Of a DNA stretch of 64,000 bases, positions 19,370-27,719 are shown in pieces; position 1 is the first letter of the stretch, and each line of letters opens with the position of its first letter. Made by a program: the position numbers and the translations under genes. Below the pieces are notes generated by a model. That model did no database searches, was not told where the DNA came from, and saw only the letters and a program-made list of their open reading frames with translations. Source of the stretch: JACPNO01 sp963825405 (GTDB taxonomy: Bacteria; Acidobacteriota; Terriglobia; Bryobacterales; Bryobacteraceae); NCBI GenBank assembly GCA_963825405.1, contig CAWGTB010000002.1, forward strand, positions 231,279 to 295,278. The letters run 5' to 3'.

Positions 19370-20132
19370 ATGGTCGGTCCCCTCGCTTATATCGGAGGAA
19401 AGAACCGTATCGCAAAGAAGATCATCGAGATCTTTCCGGAACACACGACGTACGTCGAGACCTTTGCCGGAGGCGCGCAGGTGCTCTTTCACAAGGAACC
19501 GTCGCCGGTCGAAGTGCTGAACGACCTGGACGGCGACGTGGTGAACTTTTTCCGGGTCTGCCAGTTCCATCATGAGGAATTGCTCCGGTACTTCAGGTTC
19601 ATTCTGGTCAGCGCGGAATGGTTCGCGCTCTTGAAGGCGGAGAACCCAGAGTCGCTCACCGATATCCAGCGTGCCGCTCGATTCTTCTATTTGCAGAAGA
19701 ATGCATTCGCGGGCCTGGTCCGTCGGCGAAATTACTGGTACGCGGTTGTGGGCCGCCCAGTTTCAATCCCGCACGACTTCCGGAACTCCTTGAACATCGC
19801 CCATAAGAGACTTGAGCGCGTCCAGATCGAATGCCTGCCATATGACGGAGATCCTCGAGCGATTTGACCGGCCGACCACGTTGTTCTACCTGGATCCGCC
19901 GTACTGGGGCCGCAGCTCTGTACCAGTTCAATTTCACCGACGACGACTTTGTCACTCTTGCGGATCGGCTTCGTCACTCTGCGCGGCAAGTTCGTTCTGT
20001 CTCTGAACGACGTGCCCCGGGTGAGAGAGACTCTTCCACGACTTCACGCTCCGGGAGATTGGCTTTCACTACACCTCGCAGACAAAAGCTGGCAAGCGTT
20101 TTTCTGAGCTCCTGATCACGAATTTCCGCTGA
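19370..20132 (+). pseudogene. D12-class (Dam-like) adenine-N6 DNA methyltransferase, multiply frameshifted
   Basis: Starts MVGPLAYIGGKNRIAKKI (SAM-binding motif I of the D12 class), then YVETFAGGAQVLFHK and EVLNDLDGDVVNFFRV. After a frame break near 19855 it has TLFYLDPPYWGR (catalytic DPPY motif). After further breaks near 19908, 20005 and 20030 it has YQFNFTDDDFVTLADRL, FVLSLNDVPRVRET and the typical end GFHYTSQTKAGKRFSELLI. Joined length is about 254 residues, normal for the family. At least four indels in 760 bp mean it cannot be expressed as read. Such enzymes in mobile elements protect element DNA from restriction. A second, intact D12 enzyme is encoded at 32030. Confidence 0.8.
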
Positions 20133-20280
20133 GTCGCCGCTCTCGGACAAGTCCAGGCAATTCAAGATTCAAAACCGCCCTGCACAACCAGCAGCTTGCC
20201 CGCCCCGCTGTTACCGGTTTAGTCGGGGCCACCCTACGCTCGCAGATGAAAATGTTCTTCGAACAATTCTTGGCTCGCCT

Positions 20281-21628
20281 ATGGAACCGGGCCACACTCA
20301 CCGGCGCGTCGGACCCTCCCGCGGCCTCGCGCCCTGGATCTCGGTGCTCGGGTCGTGGACGGCGAGGATCACGCGAGGCCGGGTCAGATTCCAGCAGAAC
20401 CGCCGCGCGGAGCATATCGCTATCCTTGGAAAAACTGGAAGCGGCAAGTCCTTCCTGCTCCACTACCTCGCAAAACAGGATATCGAGGCGGGTCGCGGGA
20501 TTCGTGTATTTCGATCTACACGGCGATGCGACACGGTTCCTGCTCGGCGACGATTGCCGATCCCGAGAACGTGCTCAGGCGAAATTTTGATGACCGGCTG
20601 ATCGTCGTCGAGCCCGCTGATCCCACGTCTCGGTGGGCATCAATCCCCTCGAATGGCCGCAACGGGAATAACCGGTTCGTCCAGATCGCGGAGTTCGCCC
20701 AAATTCTCAGGCAGCGGTGGCATCTCGATTCGTTCGGCGCGCGCACCGACGAGCTGCTTCGCAATTCCTCTACGTGCTCGCCGAAAACGGGTCTCACGCT
20801 GCTTGAACTTGCGTCCTCTCCTCAGCCACACCACATTTCGTGCGACGCTGCCTCGAAAAAGGTCGCGAACGCCGAGGTCAGGCAGTACTTTGAGCTTCGC
20901 TACGACTCTGCGAGCGAGCCGATGCGCGCCACGATGCGCGAGCCGATCTTGAACAAAACTTCGGCATTTACGGCGGACACGCATTTCCGGCACATCGTCG
21001 GACAGCAGCACTCGACGTTTTCGCTGATCGACGCGATGGATCGCGGCCGCTGGATCATCTTGAACCTTCACAAAGGGAAGCTCGGCGAGCAGGCGGCGAC
21101 GCTCGGCAGTTTGTTCCTCACGATCATCAAGAACGCGCTCTTCTCCCGAACGAACCGCGAGCTCTTCACGATTTACTCCGACGAGATTCAGAACCTCGTC
21201 GCCTTCGGCAGCGGACTCGAAACGATGTTGAGCGAAAGCCGCAAGTTTGCGACGTCGGCATCGTGTCCGGCAAATCAATTCCTGGATCAGTATCCAGCTG
21301 GAAATGCGCGCGGCGATCCTCGCGGTCGGCACACACATCTTCTTCCAGCTTTCGAGCGCCGACGCCCAGCAGATCGCAACCGCGCTCGACGGCGGAAAAC
21401 CGCTTGCCGAAACTTCTCAAGAATCTTGCCCCGCCGTCACATGGTCGTCAAAACCGGCGCGGACCGCTGGCGCAAGCGCTCGTGCCCACGCTCGCCGAAC
21501 CCACAGACCGATCCGGCCGATCTCTCGCGCGATGCCGGGCGCGTTGGGCGCGCAAGCGGAGCGACATCGAGGCGGAAATCCGGAGCGCCAGGGAGTCGCG
21601 AGCCGCAACACAAAGAGGTTCTCCATGA
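20281..21628 (+). pseudogene. TraG/HerA-like conjugative DNA-transfer ATPase, multiply frameshifted
   Basis: Contains HIAILGKTGSGKSFLLHYLA (Walker A), then in other frames VYFDLHGDATRFLL, DDRLIVVEPADPTSRWASI, FTADTHFRHIVGQQHS and WIILNLHKGKLGEQAATLGS. FTIYSDEIQNLVAFGS (Walker B-like), LSESRKFA and AVGTHIFFQLSSADAQQI follow. This order is that of TraG/VirD4-HerA-type ATPases that couple DNA to a conjugation pore. At least five frame changes occur. It is followed at once by a replication-relaxation-like gene, a combination typical of integrative conjugative or mobilisable elements. No pore (T4SS) genes are present, so the element would be mobilisable or a remnant. Confidence 0.7.
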
Positions 21629-22423
21629 CTGGGAATAACCAGGGAATCGTTCTGCAGGATCGCGACCGGCATTTGCTCCGAGAACTCGCGGTCATGCGCG
21701 TCATCGACCGCGAGCAGGCGAAGTGCGTCGCCGGATTCGGTTCCACCACGCGCGCCAACAGCGGATTCTTGCGCTCACCCGCGCCGGCTTGCTCCGCCGA
21801 TTTTTTCTCGGAACCGACGGCGGCGCGAAGGAAAGCGCTCTACTCGCTTCGCCGAAAGGTGCCGCGTCTCGTTGAGGTGCCGTATCGTGGTCCGCGCGGG
21901 GACTGACGAAACCCTCGTTGCGGATTTCTTCGTGACGCATCAGCTCGCGATCAACGAGGTGTACTGCCTTGTGAAATACCAACCGATCCCGATCGCCGAT
22001 GCGCGCTTGTCCGCTGGCTGAGTTTCCAGGAACCAATCGATGCGACCGGCATTCCGCTCATCCCCGACGGCTATGTCGGAAGTCGCGACACCCAGCGAAA
22101 ACTCTCGCGGCTATTTCTCGAAGTCGATCTCGGCAACGAAAGCCGCTCCGTCTGGCGACGCAAAGATCCAGTCGTATCTCCGCTACGCAGTATCCGGGAA
22201 GTTTCGAGCGACAGTTCGCACCACGCGCAGTTTCGAACGCTTGGTCGTCGCGAATTCGGAACGCCGCTGATTGCATCGCTTCGAGCGGCGACCACCGAAC
22301 TCACCGACAAGATCTTCTGGTTCACGACCTTTGAGTCGATCGCCGAAGGACGGCTTCTGGTCTCCGATCTGGCAAAGGACCGAAGGAGCCCCGTCCGCAA
22401 TCGCTCATTTGAAACCGCCATGA
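21625..22423 (+). pseudogene. Replication-relaxation-like protein, frameshifted
   Basis: Begins MTGNNQGIVLQDRDRHLLRE and LAVMRVIDREQAKCVAGFGS, the N-terminal winged helix of Replic_Relax-type proteins. Then, in other frames, come LRRFFLGTDGGARKALYSL, DETLVADFFVTHQLAINEVY and CLVKYQPIPIADA. Members of this family sit next to TraG-like ATPases in integrative elements and are thought to start element replication or transfer by nicking or relaxing DNA. Three or more indels break the frame. The end is set by a TGA that overlaps the next ATG (ATGA at 22420). Confidence 0.55.
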
Positions 22424-22858
22424 AATACTGCTTCAACTGCAATCGACTGACACCGGGCGAACCACTCTTCTGCAATTCGTGCGGGCGGAGCTACGACGTG
22501 AAGCTCTGTCCCCGCATGCATCCGAATCCACGGACGCCGAGGCCTGCTCCCGATGCGGGAGCCGCGATCTCTCAACGCCGCAACCGAGACGCCCGCTCTG
22601 GGCTCCGCTCTTGCAGTTCGTTCTCTCGTGTCATTCCCGGTGTTTTTCTCTAGTTTCGCTTCTGTTGCATTTGTTTTGTACTTCCTCATAGCAAGCTCTC
22701 TCAAATCCCGAACATGCTTGGTCCGCTCATCATGCTTGGAATCGCTCTCGGAATTCTGTGGTCGATCTGGTCGCAGATCCCGCAGTGGTTCCGCACAGGC
22801 AATCTACTCGATGCTCAGACGGAAGCGTGACGGCGGAGAACGCGGAGGCAGCCGCTAA
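22420..22858 (+). pseudogene. Zinc-ribbon membrane protein remnant
   Basis: MKYCFNCNRLTPGEPLFCNS followed by CGRSYDV is a CxxC...CxxC zinc ribbon. A second ribbon, CSRCGSRDLSTPQ, is seen after a frame change. Then a hydrophobic stretch (SFASVAFVLYFLIASS) would be a membrane helix. The original was probably a ~140-residue double zinc-ribbon protein with a C-terminal membrane segment, an accessory gene of the mobile module. Frame breaks occur near 22500 and 22640. Confidence 0.5.
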
Positions 22859-23172
22859 TGGAACGGAGGCGCCGCGTGCTACGCAAGTCGGGTTTCGGGT
22901 TCGACCCGAAACTCCACGGATTTATTGGACTTTCGCGCCACTCGGGCCTAGGGCAGCGCTGCCCGCAGCATTGCCCGCCCCCGGAGCCCATGGGGATGCC
23001 CGCTCTCCATCCGCGAAGCCGCCTGCGCTGATCGGCTGCTCGGCCTGGACCGTGCGCCAGACGCTCATGCCCCTGGGCTTCCGCACTTCCGGCTCGCGGC
23101 AGCGGCAAGTTGATCTTTTACACGAACCAAATCATTCGCTGGATTCGAAAACCAGCAGAAAGGAGGACCTTC

Positions 23173-24233
23173 GTGAGCCTGTTCAAGCGCGGCAACGTCT
23201 GGTGGGCGTATCTCTACCGGGACGGTGTCCGTCACCAATACTCCACCGGGACTTCCAACCGCAAGCAGGCCGAGAAAATCGAAGCCAAGCTCAAAGAGGA
23301 AGTCAACAATCAACGTTTCCAGATCGTCGAATTCGATCCCGACATGACGATTCGGCGAACTCGCCGCCCGGTTCATCGCGAGCGGCTCCGTCCGGCCCGC
23401 ACCACCTCTACCATCTCAAGTTCCTGCTGCCGTTCTTCTCCGATTTCCCCGTCCTGCGAATCACGCAAATCTCTCGCCGAGGAATTTCGGAAGGCACGGC
23501 ATGCGGGGAACCAGGCGATCAAGGACGCGACGATCAACCGCGATTTGAGCGTCCTCCGGCATATTCTTTACTGGGCAGTCGACGAGCAGCTCCTCGCTGC
23601 GAATCCGCTGGCCCGAATGAAAATGGCGCGGGAGCGGCGCATCCGCCGCCAGATCCTGAGTCGTCGCCGAGGAAGCATTGCTCCTCGGCGTCGCAAAGGG
23701 TCACCTCCGCGCCATGATTCTCATCGCCCTCGACACCGGCATGCGCCGCGGCGAGATCACGAGCCAGAAATGGGAGGACGTGGATTTCTCCCAAAAGGTC
23801 TTGTCCGTGACCCACTCGAAAACACCCGAGGGCGAATCACGCGAGATTCCTCTTACGGAACGGCTCTACGCAGTTCCTCGATGAGGACCGCAAACCCGAG
23901 GGCCTCGTCATCGAATTTCACGGCCAGCCGGTCCGCATCGTGAAACGCACGTGGAAGACGGCATTGAAAAACGCCGACATCCGCCACGTGCGTTTTCACG
24001 ATCTCCGCCACACCTTTAATACCCGCCTGATGGAAGCCGGCGTCTTGCAGGAAGTCCGCATGGCGCTCATGGGCCACTCCACCGGCTCGAAGATTCACGC
24101 AACGTACACCCACATCGAACTGCCGACGAAGCGTAGCGCTATTCGGAAGCTCGAAGCGTGGGCGAAAGGACAACAGCACCAACTTACAGGAGAACCAACA
24201 TGCCAATTCCGAAACCAAACGATCCGAAAGTGA
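23173..24233 (+). pseudogene. Tyrosine recombinase (phage-type integrase), frameshifted
   Basis: GTG 23173 follows an AGGAGG site by 6 nt and starts SLFKRGNVWWAYLYRDGVRH, the usual integrase N-terminal beta sheet. The SAM-like core-binding region is spread over frames (KDATINRDLSVLRHILYWAV). The catalytic domain gives ALDTGMRRGEITSQKWEDVD (first Arg), HDLRHTFNTRLMEAGV (His-x-x-Arg), LMGHSTGSK (GH) and ATYTHIE (Tyr nucleophile). All five catalytic positions are still present. Frame breaks near 23350, 23470, 23660 and 23880. This is the enzyme class that inserts at tRNA 3' ends, so it is a candidate for having created the 966/57519 duplication, although it lies ~22 kb inside. Confidence 0.78.
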
Positions 24234-24408
24234 ACCCGGCCAGACGCCGGAACGCAAACCGTGGAAGAAGAAGACGCCCGTGGAGGTGGTCTTGGAGCAG
24301 GCCGACAAGCTGAAGGCCGAGATCGCCGAGATGGAAGAGGAGATGAAAGCGAAGCGCCGGCAGCTTCAGAAATTCGAAGAGGCGCGAAAACTGTTCGAGT
24401 CCGCATAG
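24200..24408 (+). CDS. Small coiled-coil protein (one frameshift)
   Basis: ATG 24200 follows AGGAG (24188-24192). MPIPKPNDPKVNPA reads first, then after a one-base shift near 24238 QTPERKPWKKKTPVEVVLEQ and a strongly charged helix (ADKLKAEIAEMEEEMKAKRR, QLQKFEEARKLFESA) up to TAG 24406-24408. The corrected protein is ~69 residues, with a proline-rich basic head and a long coiled coil. It overlaps the integrase C-terminus and is closed by a strong terminator. Function not recognised. Position just before the ubiquitin-like cassette suggests an accessory of either module. Confidence 0.5.
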
Positions 24409-24444
24409 ACCAACCAGCTCCTTCGCCGGATTCATAACCGGCCC

Positions 24445-24475
24445 GAGGCCAAGCAATTCTTGGCCTCTTTATTTT
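24445..24475 (+). terminator. Intrinsic terminator
   Basis: A perfect 9-bp stem GAGGCCAAG / CTTGGCCTC (24445-24453 and 24459-24467) with loop CAATT is followed by TTTATTTT (24468-24475). It ends the transcript of the coiled-coil/integrase side and separates it from the Ubl operon, which therefore should have its own promoter between 24476 and 24545. Confidence 0.88.
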
Positions 24476-24561
24476 CATTCGCCACCCACTGCGGGCGGTG
24501 TCCGATCCAACCCGGAGCGGGAGAGGACCCGCCTCCCACTATATAAAGGAGAAATTAAACC

Positions 24562-24798
24562 ATGAAAAAGCTATCCGTTGTTGTGGCCGGAACCGGCCAG
24601 ATCCGTGACGTGGAGATTCAGCCGGGCACCACCGCCGGTGACATTCTCCACCAGTTGAACCTGTCGGACTACCTGCTGAGCAAAGGTCCGAACGAGCCCT
24701 TCTTCGCCGCCGCCGAATCGGTTTACGACAAGGTGAAGGACGGCGAGAAGATTTTCGCGTCCACCAAAGCCGAGGTCGGCATCACGGTATGCGCGTAA
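24562..24798 (+). CDS. Ubiquitin-like beta-grasp protein (Ubl)
   Basis: 78 residues, MKKLSVVVAGTGQIRDVEIQ at the start, then PGTTAGDILHQLNLSDYLL. The spacing is that of a single ThiS/MoaD/ubiquitin-type beta-grasp domain. The middle (KGPNEPFFAAAESVYDKVKD) and GEKIFASTKAEVGITVCA complete the fold. The C-terminus is Cys-Ala, not the Gly-Gly of ThiS, MoaD and ubiquitin. A good ribosome site (AAGGAG 24546) precedes it. It is first in a four-gene operon with E2-, JAB- and E1-like genes, overlapping the next start by 10 bp. The expected role is a protein tag activated by the E1 and moved by the E2. How a tail without Gly-Gly is used is not clear. Confidence 0.8.
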   Translation: MKKLSVVVAGTGQIRDVEIQPGTTAGDILHQLNLSDYLLSKGPNEPFFAAAESVYDKVKDGEKIFASTKAEVGITVCA

Positions 24799-25184
24799 AA
24801 GAGCTCGGCACCCGGCCTGCCCCCAATTCCATCCGCGAGATCTTCTCGCGGGTGGTGCGGGGGCACGCCCCCGCAATTTTCGTACAGCGCCGCGAGATCC
24901 CGTACTGGCGGGAACGCGGCTGGACCCGCGACGGAAACAATTACACGGGATCGTATCAGACCCCGTACGCGGCGTTTCAAGGCTGGATCGAGGAGCGTTG
25001 GTTCGGCAACATCAATTTCTTCCTTTACAATCCCTCGCCGGAGATCCGGCGCCACAGCCATTGGGCCTGTTTTGCTCCTCGCGGTAACGACTGGTATTTG
25101 GTCCACATGGCGCGGCGGCCCAAGGATGTGAGCTCGGGAATCATCACCATCGAACGACTGATTACAGAGGCATACCAACAATGA
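24789..25184 (+). CDS. Prokaryotic E2-like conjugating protein
   Basis: 131 residues starting MRVKELGTRPAPNSIREIFS. After an N-terminal helix it has EERWFGNINFFLYNPSPEIR and RHSHWACFAPRGNDWYLVHM, a beta sheet with HxHWxC followed by W..H. This is the conserved core of E2-related proteins coded beside bacterial Ubl and JAB genes. The Cys in HWACF is a candidate for the thioester carrier, which is inference. ATG 24789 overlaps the Ubl stop and its own stop overlaps the JAB start (ATGA). Such overlap implies fixed stoichiometry with its partners. Not a canonical UBC by sequence; identified mainly from the pattern plus context. Confidence 0.68.
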   Translation: MRVKELGTRPAPNSIREIFSRVVRGHAPAIFVQRREIPYWRERGWTRDGNNYTGSYQTPYAAFQGWIEERWFGNINFFLYNPSPEIRRHSHWACFAPRGNDWYLVHMARRPKDVSSGIITIERLITEAYQQ

Positions 25185-25799
25185 AAACCACCCATATCGA
25201 CGAAAAGAAAAAAGTGTTGGTCGAGAAGCGCGAAAAGCTGATCGGCCGGTTCAGCGACGCCGCGCGCGCCCGCAAGAGCACCGCGCACCTCGACAACGGC
25301 AGATCCGGCGGACGAACGATTTTCTCGCAAGCCTTGACCGAATCGTTGAGGAGAATACCCGGACAGCCGGGTGAGCCGCGACGTTACGCCGTCAGTTCCT
25401 TGTTCCTGCATGAATGCGCCAAGAAGCTGACAGCCGATCCGGACGAGCAGTTCTTTTTCATCACCGGCTCGGAGGTCGAGGGCGTTCACGTCCTCGACCA
25501 GTGGGCGGAGTTCGCGCACCAGCGCCGGAGCCGGATGGGCGTCGTCGGCGACATGCCCTCGACCCACAATCTGCTGATCAAGCTCGAACAGTTCGGACAC
25601 AAGTTTCTGGCTCACTTCCACAGCCATCCGGGTAAGGGGCCGGACGCCACGCATCCCTCGGGCACCGATGAGAACTTCCAGCGTCGGCTCGAAAAAGCCG
25701 GCCACCTGGCACTCATGGCGATCTTCAGCCGCGACGGGTACGTGCGGTTCGTGCGGCTCGACCAGAACTTTGAACTCGAAATCTATGGAGAAGGAGTAG
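25181..25799 (+). CDS. JAB/MPN-domain metalloprotease (deubiquitinase-like)
   Basis: MKTTHIDEKKKVLVEKREKL opens a helical leader. The JAMM zinc-protease domain follows: RRYAVSSLFLHECAKKL, FFITGSEVEGVHVLDQWAEF (motif Glu), then LAHFHSHPGKGPDATHPSGT (H-x-H ... S/T-x-x-D-type motif) and HLALMAIFSRDGYVRFVR. These enzymes trim Ubl precursors or remove Ubl from targets. In the given sequence the frame does not stop at the end of the domain but runs to 26047 across the E1 gene. A single-base correction would end it at TAG 25797-25799, just before the E1 ATG (25807), matching the tight packing of the operon. That correction is inferred. Confidence 0.82.
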
Positions 25800-25806
25800 A
25801 ACACTT

Positions 25807-26596
25807 ATGCGCCCGGCATTTACCGACTCAAGAATGTCGATTAAGCTTGCGCGGCAACGCAATCCCCGGAGCCGACGACCGTCAGACGAAGGATTCCGGG
25901 ATTCGATCAGGCGGCATTTTCGAAGAGCCAGCGTGCTCTGCGTCGGGGCGGGCGGGATCATTTCGCAGATCGCGCCCACCCTGGTGCGGAAAGGCATCGG
26001 CAGGATCACGCTGCTCGATGACGATGTTGTCGAGCCGACCAATCTGAACCGGCAGCGCTTCTATATAAAGGATGTCGGCGAGAACAAAGCGGTCGCGCTT
26101 GCCAGAAATCTTCAGCCGAGAATGTATCGCTGGCGAACCGAGATTCGCGGCCGCCCATTCCGACTGGAGGAGGCGATTGCCTACGGCATCGATCTCACCT
26201 GCGATGTCGCGATCTGCGGCGTCGACAACAATCCGGCCCGCGTTGCGGCGAGCTGGTTCTTCCGCGCGAAACCATATTCCCGTGATCTTCACCGCCGTCA
26301 GCCGCGACGCCGACCACGGCTACGTGTTCGTGCAGGAGAAAGACGGTCCCTGCATTGCCTGCATGTTCCCGGACATGGTGAACGACGACCGCTTTCCATG
26401 TCCGGGGACGCCCGCCATCGCCGACATCCTGCAGGCGGTCGGGGCGCTCGCGGTCTACGCCGTCGACACCGTGCTCATGAAGCGGCCGCGAACCTGGAAC
26501 TACCGGCGGCTCAGCCTGTCTGATCCGAGCCTCGATGGAGGCTCGATGATTATGCAGAGGAAGGGCTGTGAATTATGCAAGAACGGCGTCAAATAA
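25807..26596 (+). CDS. E1/ThiF-like Ubl-activating enzyme (one frameshift)
   Basis: ThiF/MoeB-type adenylating enzyme of ~263 residues. ASVLCVGAGGIISQIAPTLV is the nucleotide-binding GxGG motif. RITLLDDDVVEPTNLNRQRF carries the conserved Asp and the N..RQ ATP motif, with CDVAICGVDNNPAR following. After a one-base break near 26270 come IPVIFTAVSRDADHGYVFV, the zinc pair CIAC and the C-terminal CELC. The family adenylates the C-terminus of a Ubl and may pass it as thioester to a Cys. The MoeB-type CxxC pairs are intact. Start ATG 25807 follows AAGGAG. Last gene of the Ubl-E2-JAB-E1 operon, an order like that of bilABCD. Confidence 0.85.
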
Positions 26597-26708
26597 CATT
26601 CGCGCGGCTCGCCCGACCTATGCAGGTTTCCCGGATCCGAATACGCGCCTGGGACCCAGTCATGCCCCAGGGCACTCGTCTCTTGTTTGCCGCCAATGGC
26701 GGCAGTGT

Positions 26709-27719
26709 TCAGCCGTGCTTTTTCTTGAGAGCGGCTATCCGGATTCCAATTTTGTCGAACTCATAGAGCAGCTTGTCACGCACCTTCTCGGGAGAGTTGG
26801 TAAGTAAGGAATCGATGTCATGTTCCGTTAGCCATCGCCGAAAAGCCGCAGTCTTTTTGTAGGGAGCACTGTCAGCGCCGGAATCCACGGCCCGTTCATA
26901 CGATTTGTCGAGGGGCACCTTTCCTTCTGCGAACCTCTTCAGGATGGCCGGGGAAGCGCAGACCGTTGGTAGATGGTCTCGAAGGTCCATAGCGCGCTCG
27001 ATCTTGCCGGTCTTAATGCTCTTGACCATCAGCGTGTCCATTTCGGGATACTTCTGACGCGCCTTCTTGATCTTGTTCGACTTCAGATATTCGTCGTAGT
27101 AGCTCCACCGGCTGGTATGGACCTCATCGTGATCGACCATGAACTGATACGTCTCGATCAGGTGCGTGACTTTTTTCGCACCGAGACCCAGTTCGGTGCA
27201 TAGGGTTTTGGTGGAAATCTTGTGGTCTTTGAACCGCCTATACAGAAATCCCGCCTGCTCGTACGGAGCCCAATCCTTCTTGCCTTTGATGTGAAACTGC
27301 CCCAGCAGCGCGAACACAAGCGAGTCTTTGACGTCGGCGGGCAACACGGTACATTTGACAATGCCCCACTTGATGGGGTCCTTATCGGCCAGCTGGCGGT
27401 AAGCGGCAAGGCGACTGTTGCCCTCCAGTACCTCTAGCGAGACACCGCGCACGATCAGCGGCTCCAGGAGTCCGCCGTTCCGCTTGATGTCTTCCCGAAG
27501 CTCTTTGACGTGTTCGAGTTCGCTGAGCTGCTCTTGTATTTCGTCCTGCGTCGGTTGTTTTCCGTTCGCTCGCACCACGGAATACACTCGCGGATTGTCC
27601 GCAAAGAACTTCAGCTTCTGTTGCGGCAACAGCTGCGTGGTAGTGGGAACCCTGACGCCCAGAATGGTGAGCGAATCCTCGCCTAAGACCGGGTAGCTCC
27701 CGTCGGTTTTTTCAGCCAT
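26709..27719 (-). CDS. ParB/Srx-like nuclease-domain protein
   Basis: 336 residues from ATG 27719, which overlaps the helicase stop (ATGGCTGA). The ParB N-terminal fold reads LLPQQKLKFFADNPRVYSVV ... LREDIKRNGGLLEPLIVRG and VLEGNSRLAAYRQLADKDP, the E-G-N-S/T-R-R box of this superfamily. It is followed by helix-turn-helix-like helices (KISTKTLCTELGLGAKKVTH) and a charged C-terminus. Proteins with this domain bind CTP/ATP or cut DNA; bacterial homologues occur in modification and defence loci. It is the last gene of a four-gene minus-strand operon with SNF2, nuclease and a second ParB-like gene. Confidence 0.8.
   Translation of the reverse strand: MAEKTDGSYPVLGEDSLTILGVRVPTTTQLLPQQKLKFFADNPRVYSVVRANGKQPTQDEIQEQLSELEHVKELREDIKRNGGLLEPLIVRGVSLEVLEGNSRLAAYRQLADKDPIKWGIVKCTVLPADVKDSLVFALLGQFHIKGKKDWAPYEQAGFLYRRFKDHKISTKTLCTELGLGAKKVTHLIETYQFMVDHDEVHTSRWSYYDEYLKSNKIKKARQKYPEMDTLMVKSIKTGKIERAMDLRDHLPTVCASPAILKRFAEGKVPLDKSYERAVDSGADSAPYKKTAAFRRWLTEHDIDSLLTNSPEKVRDKLLYEFDKIGIRIAALKKKHG

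Noticed and set aside
20640..21338. 232-residue minus-strand ORF over the TraG/HerA-like gene
   Set aside because: Antisense shadow: the plus strand carries recognisable ATPase motifs there, while this one is Arg-rich without motifs.
22758..23717. 319-residue ORF on the plus strand over the zinc ribbon and integrase region
   Set aside because: Low-complexity Arg/Pro/Ser composition; the conserved integrase and zinc-ribbon motifs are in other frames.
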